A stretch of DNA of 64,000 nucleotides from Tahibacter sp042701255 (GCF_042701255.1 NZ_CP170554.1:1054001-1118000); one strand, 5' to 3'; counted from the first letter of the stretch, positions 47,091 to 56,460 are shown. Translations and numbers: made by a program. The notes: generated from the sequence alone by a model not told the origin.

Positions 47091-47173
47091 GTTTACGCAG
47101 TATTGCGGCGCCCCGGTGAAGAAATATGGATGCTGGTCACAAAGGCCAAAACTGCTCTTTGCACTGCGTAAAC
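47091..47173. promoter_or_regulatory. Inverted repeat flanking the kinase promoter
   Basis: GTTTACGCAGT (47091-47101) and its exact complement ACTGCGTAAAC (47163-47173) are 61 bases apart. The right arm overlaps the -35 box and the spacer of the promoter at 47159. This geometry suits a repressor binding both arms. Confidence 0.5.
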
Positions 47174-47187
47174 TTTTCGCCTAGATT
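47159..47187 (+). promoter_or_regulatory. Putative promoter of the rightward type VI operon
   Basis: TTGCAC (47159-47164) and TAGATT (47182-47187) are 17 bases apart, ending about 33 bases before the kinase ATG. Sigma-70 type by eye. Confidence 0.55.
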
Positions 47188-47220
47188 GCATAAGACGCCC
47201 TCCCTCTCCGATTCGCAGGC

Positions 47221-50200
47221 ATGGACGCAACTGTAAACGCGCGCGTCACTCCGATCATTTCCGGCAAGAATCCACAGACGGATCTCGCGCCCGGGAACGC
47301 GCTCGTAGCGGGAATGCGCCTGCGCGAGTTCGAAATCGTCGAGACGCTCGGCGAAGGCGGCTTCAGCATCGTCTACGGTGCGCGCGACCTGCAGCTCATG
47401 CGCGAGGTCGCGATCAAGGAATACATTCCGATCTCGCTGGCCGGCCGCGTCGCGTCGACGACAGTACGCATCCGTTCCGAGCACAACCGTGAGACCTTCG
47501 AAGCCGGCCTCAACGGCTTCATCAACGAAGCGCGCCTGCTCGCGCAGTTCAAGCACCCGGGTCTCGTCGAGGTGCTGCAGTTCTGGGAAGAGAACGGCAC
47601 GGCCTACATGGTCATGCCGCGCTACACCGGCAAGACCCTGCGCTCGGTGCTCAAGGAAAAGGGTGGGCAATGCGACGAGCCCTGGCTGCGCGGCATCGTC
47701 GCGCCGGTGCTCGACGTGCTCGAGCTGCTGCATTCGCGCAACGTGTTCCACCGCGACATCGCGCCCGACAACATCCTGATCAAGAACGACGGCACGCCGG
47801 TGCTGCTCGATCTGGGTTCCGCGCGCGAAGTCGTGACCGGCCTGCAGAAGGCGATCACCGTCGTCGTCAAGCCGGGCTACGCGCCGATCGAGCAATACTC
47901 CAGCGACTTCGCGCTGCCGCAGGGGCCGTGGACCGACGTCTATGCGGTCGGTGCGCTGCTCCACTTCGCGATACTCGGCTGTCCGCCGCCCGCATCGATC
48001 TCGCGCATCATGAAGGACTCGCTGCAGCCGCTGGCGGCCGTGGGCCACGGCGGCTACTCGCGCGAGTTCCTGACCGCGATCGATCGCGCGCTCGCCTTGC
48101 AGCCCGGCGACCGGCCGCAGTCCATCGCCGAACTGCGCGAACTGCTGCGCGTCACCAAGCAGGACAAGACCGTCATCGATCTGCGGCCGGTGTTCGCCGC
48201 GGTCGCGCCGCCGATGCCGGTGCCCGTGCCCGTCGTGGCTGCGCCGGAAATCACCGCGCTGGCCGAGCTCGATCCGAATGTGCCGGGCAGCGAAGACGAA
48301 CGCACCGTCATCGTGTCGGCCCAGGAAGTGGCCGCGCTCGTGCAGCAGCTCGCCGGTGCCAAGGCCGCCGCTGCGGCAGCGGCGATACCGGCGACGGCTG
48401 CGTCCGCTGCAGTGGTGCCCGCTGCTGCGGTATCTGCGACGGCGCCGCCGGCTGCAGTACCCGCTGCGGCCATGCCTGATGCAACACCCGTGATGCCGAC
48501 GGCAAATGCGTCGCCGGCAACGGCCGTCGCCGTGCCCGAGCTGCCGCCGATTGCACCGGCGCCGGTCGTGTCGACGCCGACGCCGTCCGCAGCAAGCGCG
48601 AACGCGCAGACATTCATCGGCGAGCTGCCGGTCATGCCGCCGCCACCGGTGCCGTCGATCGTTCCGGACACTGCGCCCGTGGCGCCGGCCGTCGCTGCGT
48701 CGGTCACAGATGTATCGGCCGTGGTCGAATCTTCCTTGGTCCCGCACGCAGCGCCGATCGTTGCGCCTGACTCTGCGCCCACAACGGCAGTAATCGCAGC
48801 GACGGCAGCAACGGCAGCGGCAACGCCGGTCGTGCAGGAAATCGAATCCGCTGCAGCGGCACCGGTTGCACCGGCACCGATAGCCGCGGCCGCGTCGGAC
48901 GAGGCCAGGAATTTCCTGTCGCTGTCCGGCGTCGAGCTGACTCTGGAACCGATGGACCGCGTCGAGCCCGAAGCGGAAGCCGTATCCGTTCCGCCGGCGG
49001 CCGTCGCGGAATGGCGCATAGAAGCGGTGTCGGCACCGCCGCCGCCGCGTGCCGCATCGACCGCCGACAGCGAAGCCACGCTCGTGATGCCGGCGCCGGC
49101 GCAGATCGTGGAAGCCGCGCGTGCGACGGCGGCGTCGAAGCCGGCCGCGACGATCAACGATTCGACTGTCGTCCTGCCCGCACCCGACGCGCTCGCCCTC
49201 GCGCGCAGCGTGGCCGCTGCTGCGCCGACGCCGGTTGCGGCGAATGCGAACGAGCCGACCGTCGTGCTGCCCGCACCGGTGGCGCTGGCGCGGCCGGCGC
49301 CGTCTCCGGCCGAACTCGATCCGCTCGCACACGCGCCGAAGCGCGAAAATCCGGCAAGCAACTCTTTTCCAGAAATGGAAGATCTGCTGTCGGGCCGGCT
49401 CGCGACCGAATCGCGTCCGGTCGCCGTGCCGGTCATCCGCACGCCGGCCAAGGCCGAACCCGCTGCCGCGCCGCCTCCGCCGGTCGCGGTGCGGCCGTGG
49501 CTGCTGCCGGTCGTCGGTGGCGGCGTGCTGATGATTCTCGTCGCCGTGCTGGCCGCTTATCTGTTGTCCGACGAAATGCCCGCGACGCCGCCGCCTCTGG
49601 TGGCCGAAGCGCCCAAGGAGCAGGCACCCGCGACGCCGGCCATCGAAGCGCCGGCAGCGACGACGGCAGCGACCGATCCGCTGACGGCGGCCGCGACGGA
49701 ACAGCCTGCAGCAGCGACGGCGACCGCATCCGATCCGAACGCCGCGTCGTCGGCGAACGGCGACGGCAACGTTCCCGCCGTCACCGATCCGAATGCGGGA
49801 ACGACTGCCGCCACCACGACGGCCGCCGTCGATCCGGCTCAGGTGCTCACGCCGGTCGCCGCGCCGACCGAAACGACCTCGGCGAGCTTCGAAGGTCCGG
49901 GACAGCTGCTCGCGCCGCCGGCCGGTGCATCGGGCGAAACGACCGCATCGTCAGCGCCGGCGACCGCATCGACCACCACGCCTGCGGCGACGACACCGGC
50001 GCCGAGCGCCGACGCGGTCAAGACCGTCGACCTCACGGCGGCCGCATCGCCGCGCAGCGAGGAAGCGCCGGCACGGCCGCGCGAGAACGCGACCGCACGC
50101 GAAGGCGGCAGCCGCGCGAAGAAAGACACCAAGGTCGCGATGGCGACGACGGGAAATGTGAAGCTCAGCATTCAGCCCTGGGGCGAAGTCTGGATCAACG

Positions 50201-50376
50201 GCAGCCTCAAGGGCGTCAGTCCGCCGATGCGCTTCCTGCAGCTCGAACCGGGTACCTACAACGTGGAGCTGCGCAATCCGGGACTGCAGTCCCTGCGCCG
50301 CCAGCTCGTCGTCACCGCGGGCCAGCCCGCAGCGATCGAGCATCGCTTCCAGCCATCCGGAGGCGCAACGCAGTAA
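47221..50376 (+). CDS. ppkA: PpkA-type Ser/Thr kinase with C-terminal periplasmic PEGA-like domain
   Basis: A 1051-residue membrane kinase, the likely on-switch for this type VI system. The kinase domain covers residues 35-310, with the glycine loop LGEGGFSIVYG, lysine K66 in VAIKEY, catalytic HRDIAPDN (D179) and DLG (D197). A long Ala/Pro/Val linker (about 320-755) carries recurring threonine motifs such as DSTVVLPAP and EPTVVLPAP. One membrane helix follows at about 761-783. The periplasmic end has a PEGA-like repeat (about 977-1040, with WGEVWINGSLKG). FHA protein and PP2C phosphatase genes are divergent to it. The start lies 34 bases behind a good promoter. Confidence 0.9.
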   Translation: MDATVNARVTPIISGKNPQTDLAPGNALVAGMRLREFEIVETLGEGGFSIVYGARDLQLMREVAIKEYIPISLAGRVASTTVRIRSEHNRETFEAGLNGFINEARLLAQFKHPGLVEVLQFWEENGTAYMVMPRYTGKTLRSVLKEKGGQCDEPWLRGIVAPVLDVLELLHSRNVFHRDIAPDNILIKNDGTPVLLDLGSAREVVTGLQKAITVVVKPGYAPIEQYSSDFALPQGPWTDVYAVGALLHFAILGCPPPASISRIMKDSLQPLAAVGHGGYSREFLTAIDRALALQPGDRPQSIAELRELLRVTKQDKTVIDLRPVFAAVAPPMPVPVPVVAAPEITALAELDPNVPGSEDERTVIVSAQEVAALVQQLAGAKAAAAAAAIPATAASAAVVPAAAVSATAPPAAVPAAAMPDATPVMPTANASPATAVAVPELPPIAPAPVVSTPTPSAASANAQTFIGELPVMPPPPVPSIVPDTAPVAPAVAASVTDVSAVVESSLVPHAAPIVAPDSAPTTAVIAATAATAAATPVVQEIESAAAAPVAPAPIAAAASDEARNFLSLSGVELTLEPMDRVEPEAEAVSVPPAAVAEWRIEAVSAPPPPRAASTADSEATLVMPAPAQIVEAARATAASKPAATINDSTVVLPAPDALALARSVAAAAPTPVAANANEPTVVLPAPVALARPAPSPAELDPLAHAPKRENPASNSFPEMEDLLSGRLATESRPVAVPVIRTPAKAEPAAAPPPPVAVRPWLLPVVGGGVLMILVAVLAAYLLSDEMPATPPPLVAEAPKEQAPATPAIEAPAATTAATDPLTAAATEQPAAATATASDPNAASSANGDGNVPAVTDPNAGTTAATTTAAVDPAQVLTPVAAPTETTSASFEGPGQLLAPPAGASGETTASSAPATASTTTPAATTPAPSADAVKTVDLTAAASPRSEEAPARPRENATAREGGSRAKKDTKVAMATTGNVKLSIQPWGEVWINGSLKGVSPPMRFLQLEPGTYNVELRNPGLQSLRRQLVVTAGQPAAIEHRFQPSGGATQ

Positions 50377-50561
50377 CGAATACCGTTCCGCCGGTTGCGG
50401 AACAGGACGTCGGGGGGCGCCTGTCACACGAGATCAGTCGACGCCTGGCGTCGGCAAACCGTCGAGCCGCCGCCGACGGTATGGCGCGCTGTTGCCGCTC
50501 GACGGCGCGTGGGGACCGATCCGACCTGAAGCGGATCGGGCGAGACGATCACGGCAATGAC

Positions 50562-51032
50562 ATGAAACAGGGGAGCGTCAACTTGGTCAGCACGAAAAAT
50601 TCGGTTTCGCCGGTTCGCGGCGCCAGACTCGCACTGGTGCTCGCGTTCACGGCGCTGCTCGGCGCCTGCGCCGCGAACAAACCCATGCCCGTCGCGGCAC
50701 CGCCGCCGGATCCGGCCGAAGTCGCCCGCCAGCAGGCCGAGGCGCGCGGCAAGGAGATGCTCGCCAAGGGCGTCGGCGAATACGAAGCCGGTTCCTACGC
50801 GCAAGCCGAGGCCACCTTGCTGTCTCCCGACATCTGGGCAGCCAGCGACACGGTCAAGATTGCGGCGTTGAAGCATCTCGCATTCACCTATTGCGTCACC
50901 GAACGGCCGGCGCTGTGCCGCCAGTCCTTCGAACGAGCACTGCAGCTCGATCCGAACTTCGACCTGACTCCCGCCGAGCACAACCATCCGCTCTGGGGAC
51001 CTGAGTTCAAGTACGCAAAACAGACGCAGTAA
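50562..51032 (+). CDS. Type VI-associated lipoprotein (TssQ-like, TPR)
   Basis: A small lipoprotein with a lipobox ALLGACAAN after a hydrophobic leader, and one or two TPR-like helical repeats in the mature part (LAKGVGEYEAGSYAQAEATL and LCRQSFERALQLDPNFDL). Proteins of this kind (called TssQ) occur beside tssA in some type VI clusters; the assignment is from context and layout. The ATG at 50562 has a weak ribosome site; a TTG seven codons later has GGGGAG at a good distance and may be the true start. Confidence 0.7.
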   Translation: MKQGSVNLVSTKNSVSPVRGARLALVLAFTALLGACAANKPMPVAAPPPDPAEVARQQAEARGKEMLAKGVGEYEAGSYAQAEATLLSPDIWAASDTVKIAALKHLAFTYCVTERPALCRQSFERALQLDPNFDLTPAEHNHPLWGPEFKYAKQTQ

Positions 51033-51094
51033 CTGTCACCGCATTCCACGGCCGCGGCGGCACCGTCGCGGCCCGCAAGAAGACAGGGGTCGAA

Positions 51095-52120
51095 ATGAGT
51101 TTCATCGATGTCGAATCGCTGCTCGCTCCGGTAGACGCCGACCGCGTCTGCGGGGCGGAGCTCGACTACGACGCAGACTATCTCGCGCTCGAACGCAGCA
51201 TCGAAGGCCAGCCCGAGCGTCAGTACGGCGACACCGTGATTCCGGCCGAAGGGCCGGACTGGTCGCTGGTGCTGCGTCAGGCCGGCCAGCTGCTCGGCCG
51301 CAGCAAGGATTTCCGCCTGACCACGTTCGTCGCGCGTGCGCTGACGCGCAAGCACGGCCTGGCCGGCGCCGTTCAGGGCCTGCAGCTGTCGCTGGAGCTC
51401 GCGCGGCGTCACTGGGACGAAGCGCATCCGCTGGTGCGCGTCGACGGCGAGGACGATCCGCTGCCGCGCAGCAATGCATTGAGCAGTCTCGCCGCGGCCG
51501 AAGGGCTGCTCGGCGATCTGCGCGCGACGGCGCTGCCGACGCGCCAGCTCGGCGCGCTGGAGCTCGGCGTGCTCGAACGCGTCGCGGCCAATCGCGACAG
51601 CGGCAGCGCGCCGATCGCGCGGCATCAGATCGAGCCGCTGCTGCAGGAAGAGATCGGCGCCGGCAATCCGCATCTCGCCGCACTGCTGCAGCTGCGCGCG
51701 ACCGCGCAGGAGCTCGACCAGCTGTGCCGCGAGCGCATCGGCGCGAACGAGGCGCCCGATCTGCCGGCGTTGATCGCCTGGGTCGATCTGGTCTTCCCGG
51801 CGCATCTGCAGCGCAAGGCCGCCGGCGGCGACGCCGCCGCACCGGCCGACGACGAGACGAGCGACGCATCGATCGACGACACGTCGTCGACGGAGCAGGG
51901 CAGCGGCGTACCGCGCCGCGCGCTGACGCGGCAGGACGCCGTGCGCATGCTCGATGCGGTCTGCGAATTCCTCGAAGCGACCGAGCCGGCGAATCCGGCG
52001 CCGCTGCTGATCCGCCGCGCGCGCGGGCTCATCGGCATGGACTTCCTGCAGATCCTGCGCGAGCTCGCGCCGGACGGCCTGGCCCAGGCCGAGCTGCTGG
52101 CCGGCACGAACCGGAACTGA
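51095..52120 (+). CDS. tssA: Type VI protein TssA
   Basis: The 341-residue cap/baseplate protein that helps build the sheath and tube. The ImpA N-terminal domain is recognisable (CGAELDYDADYLALERSIEG, then RSKDFRLTTFVARALTR). The middle is an acidic linker (residues ~245-275) and the C-terminal domain has LTRQDAVRMLDAVCEFLEATEPANPAPLLIRRA, typical of short TssA forms. It is followed by tssB after about 160 bases. Confidence 0.92.
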   Translation: MSFIDVESLLAPVDADRVCGAELDYDADYLALERSIEGQPERQYGDTVIPAEGPDWSLVLRQAGQLLGRSKDFRLTTFVARALTRKHGLAGAVQGLQLSLELARRHWDEAHPLVRVDGEDDPLPRSNALSSLAAAEGLLGDLRATALPTRQLGALELGVLERVAANRDSGSAPIARHQIEPLLQEEIGAGNPHLAALLQLRATAQELDQLCRERIGANEAPDLPALIAWVDLVFPAHLQRKAAGGDAAAPADDETSDASIDDTSSTEQGSGVPRRALTRQDAVRMLDAVCEFLEATEPANPAPLLIRRARGLIGMDFLQILRELAPDGLAQAELLAGTNRN

Positions 52121-52278
52121 GCCATGACCTCGCCCGCGACCGTGTTCCGACTATCCCTTGCAAAGCCCGACCTGGCCGCCGTCGTGCAGTCGGCAGGTTC
52201 GACCCAGGCCGTACCTCGCCTGTCACGTACTGCACGCATGTCCGCCAGACCCGTGGCGAATTCCAGGAGATTGCGCAG

Positions 52279-52827
52279 ATGAGCGGTTCCAAATACACCC
52301 GCACCAACAAGAGCAGCGCGCAGAAGTTCATCGGCCGCAACCGGGCGCCGCGCGTGCAGATCGAATACGACGTCGAGGTCTACGGCTCGGAAAAGAAGGT
52401 GCAGATTCCGTTCGTCATGGGCGTCATGGCCGATCTGGCCGGCAAGCCCACCGAAGATCTGCCGCCGGTGGCCGACCGCAAGTTCCTCGAGATCGACATC
52501 GACAACTTCGACGACCGCATGAAGGCGATCAAGCCGCGCGTCGCGTTCACCGTGCCGAACACCCTGACCGGCGAAGGCAACATGGCCGTCGACATCTCGT
52601 TCGAGAGCATGGACGACTTCTCGCCCGGCGCGATCGCCAGGAAGGTCGACGCGCTGTCGCAGCTGCTCGACGCGCGCACCCAGCTCAACAACCTGCTGAC
52701 CTACATGGACGGCAAGACCGGCGCCGAAGAGCTCATCGCGAAGGTGCTCAACGATCCGGCGCTGCTGAAGTCGCTCGCGGCCGCGCCGCAGGCGGCCAAG
52801 GCCGACAACGACAACAGCGCCGCCTGA
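52279..52827 (+). CDS. tssB: Type VI contractile sheath small subunit TssB
   Basis: A 182-residue protein that with TssC forms the contractile sheath. Signatures are SSAQKFIGRNRAPRVQIEYD, QIPFVMGVMADLAGKP and the closing LLTYMDGKTGAEELIAKVL. AGGAG precedes the ATG at 52279 by ten bases. The 26-base gap to tssC and matching direction fit the usual tssBC pair. Confidence 0.97.
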   Translation: MSGSKYTRTNKSSAQKFIGRNRAPRVQIEYDVEVYGSEKKVQIPFVMGVMADLAGKPTEDLPPVADRKFLEIDIDNFDDRMKAIKPRVAFTVPNTLTGEGNMAVDISFESMDDFSPGAIARKVDALSQLLDARTQLNNLLTYMDGKTGAEELIAKVLNDPALLKSLAAAPQAAKADNDNSAA

Positions 52828-52853
52828 ACGCGCAGATCACGGGGAATCCACTC

Positions 52854-54350
52854 ATGGCGCAGAATCAAGCTCTCCAAGAAAAGCAGACGACTTTCGCCGA
52901 AGCCGACGACTTCTCGTCGCTGCTGCAGAAAGAGTTCAAGCCCAAGACCGACGAAGCCAAGGAGGCGGTGCAGATCGCCGTCCGCACCCTCGCCGAACAG
53001 GCCTTGTCCAACACGGTCACGATAGGCCACGACTCGTACAAGGCGATCGAGGCCATCATCGCCGAGATCGACCGCAAGCTGTCCGAGCAGATCAACGCGA
53101 TCATCCACCACGCCGACTACCAGCAGCTCGAGAGCGCCTGGCGCGGTCTGCACTATCTCGTCAACAACACCGAAGTCGACGAGATGCTGAAGATCAAGTT
53201 CATGCCGATCTCCAAGCGCGATCTGCACCGCACCCTGCGCCGGCACAAGGGCATCGGCTGGGACCAGAGCCCGATCTTCAAGAAGATCTACGAAGCCGAA
53301 TACGACCAGCTCGGCGGCGTGCCCTACGGCTGCATCGTCGGCGACTACCACTTCGACCACTCGCCGCCGGACGTCGAGCTGCTGACCGAGATGTCGAAGA
53401 TCGCGGCCGCCTCGCACTGTCCGTTCATCGCCGGTGCCGCGCCGACGACGATGCAGATGGAAACCTGGCAGGAACTCGCCAATCCGCGCGACCTGACCAA
53501 GATCTTCGAGAACACCGAATACGTCGCCTGGCGCAGCCTGCGCAATTCGGAAGACTCGCGCTATCTCGGCCTGGCCATGCCGCGCTTCCTCGCGCGCCTG
53601 CCCTACGGCGTGCGCACGAATCCGATCGACGAGTTCGATTTCGAGGAAGCGACCGATGGCTCCAACCACGGCGCCTACTGCTGGGCCAACGCGGCCTATG
53701 CGATGGCCGTGAACATCAACCGCTCGTTCAAGTACTACGGCTGGTGCACCTCGATCCGCGGCGTGGAATCCGGCGGCGCCGTCGAAGGACTGCCGACGCA
53801 TACCTTCCCGTCGGACGACGGCGGCGTGGACATGAAGTGCCCGACCGAGATCGCGATCTCGGACCGGCGAGAAGCGGAGCTGGCCAAGAACGGCTTCATG
53901 CCGCTGATCCACCGCAAGAACACCGACATCGCCGCGTTCATCGGCGCGCAGTCGCTGCAGAAGCCGGCCGAATACTACGACCCGGACGCGACCGCGAACG
54001 CTAACCTCGCCGCGCGCCTTCCGTACCTGTTCGCCTGCTGCCGCTTCGCGCATTACCTGAAGTGCATCGTGCGCGACAAGATCGGCTCGTTCATGGAACG
54101 CGACGACATGGAACGCTGGCTCAACGACTGGATCATGAACTACGTCGACGGTGATCCGGCCAATTCTTCCCAGGAGACCAAGGCGAGCAAGCCGCTGGCA
54201 GCCGCCGAGGTCCAGGTGCAAGAGGTGGAGGGCAATCCGGGCTTCTACACCTCGAAGTTCTTCCTGCGTCCGCACTATCAGCTCGAAGGGCTGACCGTGT
54301 CGCTGCGCCTGGTTTCCAAGCTTCCGTCCGTCAAAGCTGGCGGGCAGTGA
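52854..54350 (+). CDS. tssC: Type VI contractile sheath large subunit TssC
   Basis: The 498-residue large sheath subunit. Landmarks are ESAWRGLHYLVNNTEVD, YGCIVGDYHFDHSPPDVELL, RFLARLPYGVRTNPIDEFDF and the closing FLRPHYQLEGLTVSLRLVS. It follows tssB directly and is followed by a hairpin and then hcp. The sequence is complete and of normal length. Confidence 0.97.
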   Translation: MAQNQALQEKQTTFAEADDFSSLLQKEFKPKTDEAKEAVQIAVRTLAEQALSNTVTIGHDSYKAIEAIIAEIDRKLSEQINAIIHHADYQQLESAWRGLHYLVNNTEVDEMLKIKFMPISKRDLHRTLRRHKGIGWDQSPIFKKIYEAEYDQLGGVPYGCIVGDYHFDHSPPDVELLTEMSKIAAASHCPFIAGAAPTTMQMETWQELANPRDLTKIFENTEYVAWRSLRNSEDSRYLGLAMPRFLARLPYGVRTNPIDEFDFEEATDGSNHGAYCWANAAYAMAVNINRSFKYYGWCTSIRGVESGGAVEGLPTHTFPSDDGGVDMKCPTEIAISDRREAELAKNGFMPLIHRKNTDIAAFIGAQSLQKPAEYYDPDATANANLAARLPYLFACCRFAHYLKCIVRDKIGSFMERDDMERWLNDWIMNYVDGDPANSSQETKASKPLAAAEVQVQEVEGNPGFYTSKFFLRPHYQLEGLTVSLRLVSKLPSVKAGGQ

Positions 54351-54386
54351 GGGCCGAGCATCCTACGGTTGTAGCTCGGCAGGACC

Positions 54387-54418
54387 GAACCGGTTCCCCC
54401 TGGTAAGCAAACCGGTTC
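54387..54418 (+). terminator. Hairpin with short T-tract between tssC and hcp
   Basis: GAACCGGTT and AACCGGTTC enclose a 14-base loop and are followed by TTTT at 54419-54422. It may act as a partial terminator, or protect the hcp message, so that hcp is expressed at a level different from tssBC. Confidence 0.55.
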
Positions 54419-54449
54419 TTTTCATCCATCGAACGCAAGGACTAAACGT

Positions 54450-55001
54450 ATGGCATCTCTCGGAATGGGCAACGTCCTCTCGGCGCCGTCGGTCTCGGTC
54501 GACACCGCGCCCGAAGACTCGCAGCAGGACTTCCACCTGAAGATCGCTGGCATCAGCGGCGAATCCAAAGACTCCAAGCACAGCGGCGAAATCGACGTGC
54601 TGAGCTGGGGCTATGCCGTGAGCCAGTCGTCGTCGACCCACACGGGCGGCGGTGGCGGCGTCGGCAAGGCGAACTTCAGCGAGTTCGTGTTCACGCACTA
54701 CGTCGACAAGTCGACGGCCAACCTCATGAAGTACTGCGCCAGCGGCAAGCACATCGATGAAGTCGTGCTGTCGTGCAGCAAGGTCGGCGACGGTGCGGTG
54801 CAGTACATGACCGTCACCCTGAACGGCGCGATGATCACGCACGTGCGCCCGGTCGGTGCGACCAACAGCCCGCGCGTCATCGAAGAAGTCGGCATGTCCT
54901 ACGCCAAGATCAAGGTCGAGGTGAAGGAACAGAACGCCGACGGTTCGCTGGGTGCCGCGACCACGGGCGCCTGGGACGTCAAGCAGAACAAGGCGGCCTG
55001 A
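54450..55001 (+). CDS. hcp: Type VI tube protein Hcp (TssD)
   Basis: The 183-residue subunit of the inner tube, ejected with the effectors. The Hcp1-type pattern shows in DFHLKIAGISGESKDSKHSGEIDVLSW and FSEFVFTHYVDKSTANLMKYC, with the GGGGGVGKA loop between them, then YMTVTLNGAMITHVRP. It is slightly longer than the usual 160-172 residues because of extra residues at the N-terminus. The start lies 32 bases behind the hairpin at 54387-54418. Confidence 0.96.
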   Translation: MASLGMGNVLSAPSVSVDTAPEDSQQDFHLKIAGISGESKDSKHSGEIDVLSWGYAVSQSSSTHTGGGGGVGKANFSEFVFTHYVDKSTANLMKYCASGKHIDEVVLSCSKVGDGAVQYMTVTLNGAMITHVRPVGATNSPRVIEEVGMSYAKIKVEVKEQNADGSLGAATTGAWDVKQNKAA

Positions 55002-55119
55002 GCAACACCTCGACGCCTGCGCTGGCGCGCCGGCGTCGAACTGTCCGTTCCCGGTGCGGAGATCGGCGAAAGCCGCTCTCCGTCACCGGTCTGCAGTCAC
55101 TTTCGGGAAAACGTTGCGC

Positions 55120-55941
55120 ATGGAAGCCACCTTGTCCGCCACATTGCGTCGCGATCAGTCGCTGGCCGAACAGCAGGCCGAACTGGTCGCGAAGATCCGC
55201 GCCAAGCCGGACAGCCTGCCGCTGCGCGTGCATCTGGCGCAGCTCAGCATGCTGACCGGCAACTGGACGCGCGCGGTCGCGCAGCTGCAGACCGCAGCCA
55301 CCCTGAGCGCCGCCGCGATACCGATGGCGCAGATGTATCGCGAAGCGATCCGCTGCGAGCTGCAGCGCGAGAAAGTGTTCGCCGGCGAAGCGCCGCCGCA
55401 GACCATCGGCGAACCCGATGCCTGGTTCGCGACCTTGAGCCAGTCGCTCGCGAGCCGCGGCAAGGACGATGCCTTGGCCGACGCGCTGATGCGCGAAGCC
55501 TTCGATGCCGCGCCGGCCACGTCGTTCGTGCTCGACGACAAGCCGCTGGAGTGGCTCGCCGATGCGGATTCGCGCCTCGGACCGGTCTGCGAAATCATTC
55601 TGAAGGGTCAGTACTACTGGCTGCCGTTCGATCACATCCAGCTGCTCGAATTCGAAGCGCCGGCGGATCTGCGCGATCTGGTCTGGCTGCCGGGCCGGCT
55701 GACGTTGCGCAACGGCGGCCAGCACGTCGTGCTGGTGCCGAGCCGTTATCCGCGCAGCTATGGCCAGGCCGACGAGCGCCTCGCGCTGGCCTCGCTGACG
55801 ACCTGGCAGACCATCGGCGACGACGCCTATGCGGGCCTGGGCCAGCGCTGCTGGGTCAGCGATGCCGACGAACATCCGCTGCTCGCCGTGCGTCGGCTCG
55901 AGCGCGCCGACGACGGCGACGAAGCGGGCAGCGATGAGTAA
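55120..55941 (+). CDS. tagJ: Type VI accessory protein TagJ (ImpE family)
   Basis: A 273-residue soluble protein with N-terminal TPR-like helices (LRVHLAQLSMLTGNWTRAVAQLQ) and the ImpE-type C-terminal domain (PVCEIILKGQYYWLPFDHIQLLE and DLVWLPGRLTLRNG). TagJ proteins bind the N-terminal helix of TssB and occur in H1-like (i3) systems. Its end overlaps the tssE start by 8 bases. Confidence 0.9.
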   Translation: MEATLSATLRRDQSLAEQQAELVAKIRAKPDSLPLRVHLAQLSMLTGNWTRAVAQLQTAATLSAAAIPMAQMYREAIRCELQREKVFAGEAPPQTIGEPDAWFATLSQSLASRGKDDALADALMREAFDAAPATSFVLDDKPLEWLADADSRLGPVCEIILKGQYYWLPFDHIQLLEFEAPADLRDLVWLPGRLTLRNGGQHVVLVPSRYPRSYGQADERLALASLTTWQTIGDDAYAGLGQRCWVSDADEHPLLAVRRLERADDGDEAGSDE

Positions 55942-56455
55942 GGCCAATCCTCTGCAGGGCGCGCGTTCGACGCGGCTGCTGCCGGTGTTGCTGGACCGGC
56001 TGACCGATCTGCATCCGGACAACCGCAACGAGGCGCTGCACGAACGCACGATGACGAAGGCGGTGTTCCGCCAGTGCGTGCTGCGCGACATCTCGTTCCT
56101 GCTGAACACCACGAATGCCGAGTCCGAGACCGATCTGAGCGGCGCCGACGCCGTGCAGAAGTCGGTCGTGAATTTCGGCGTGCTCGCGCTGTCGGGCCGC
56201 CACCTCGTCGACGACGATCTCGACGAAGTGCGCCAGGCGATAGAAAAAGCCATCCGCACGTTCGAGCCGCGCGTGCTGCCCGAAAGCCTGCACGTGCGGA
56301 TACTGCCGTCGGAGGACAGCTACCGCACGCACAACCAGATGACCATGGAAATCCGCGGTCAGCTCTGGTCCGAGCCGTATCCGATCGATCTGCTGCTGCG
56401 TTCGCGCGTCGATCTGGAAAGCGGGCAGATCCTGCTCGAAGACCTGCTCGGGTAG
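55934..56455 (+). CDS. tssE: Type VI baseplate protein TssE (gp25-like)
   Basis: A 173-residue wedge protein of the baseplate, related to phage T4 gp25. The lysozyme-like core shows as SVVNFGVLALSGRHL and AIRTFEPRVLPESLHVRI, and the end is RVDLESGQILLEDLLG. The start overlaps tagJ and the stop is 5 bases before tssF, so the genes are tightly coupled. Confidence 0.95.
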   Translation: MSKANPLQGARSTRLLPVLLDRLTDLHPDNRNEALHERTMTKAVFRQCVLRDISFLLNTTNAESETDLSGADAVQKSVVNFGVLALSGRHLVDDDLDEVRQAIEKAIRTFEPRVLPESLHVRILPSEDSYRTHNQMTMEIRGQLWSEPYPIDLLLRSRVDLESGQILLEDLLG

Positions 56456-56460
56456 CCGCC

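Larger units (their letters stand above)
46725..47220. other. Divergent control region of the type VI cluster
   Basis: About 500 bases with no supported gene, more AT-rich in places than the genome. It separates the leftward FHA-phosphatase-tssJKLM-tagF arm from the rightward kinase arm. It holds a tandem 10-base repeat near the left side, and an inverted repeat and a good promoter next to the kinase gene, each listed separately. I found no convincing sigma-54 site. Confidence 0.7.

Noticed and set aside
47120..47190. Sigma-54 promoter for the type VI kinase arm
   Set aside because: No GG and GC pair with the required 10-base spacing was found; a sigma-70-like promoter fits better.
47137..49332. 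Antisense open frame opposite the kinase gene
   Set aside because: Very rich in Arg and Cys, produced by the GC-rich Ala/Pro linker on the coding strand.
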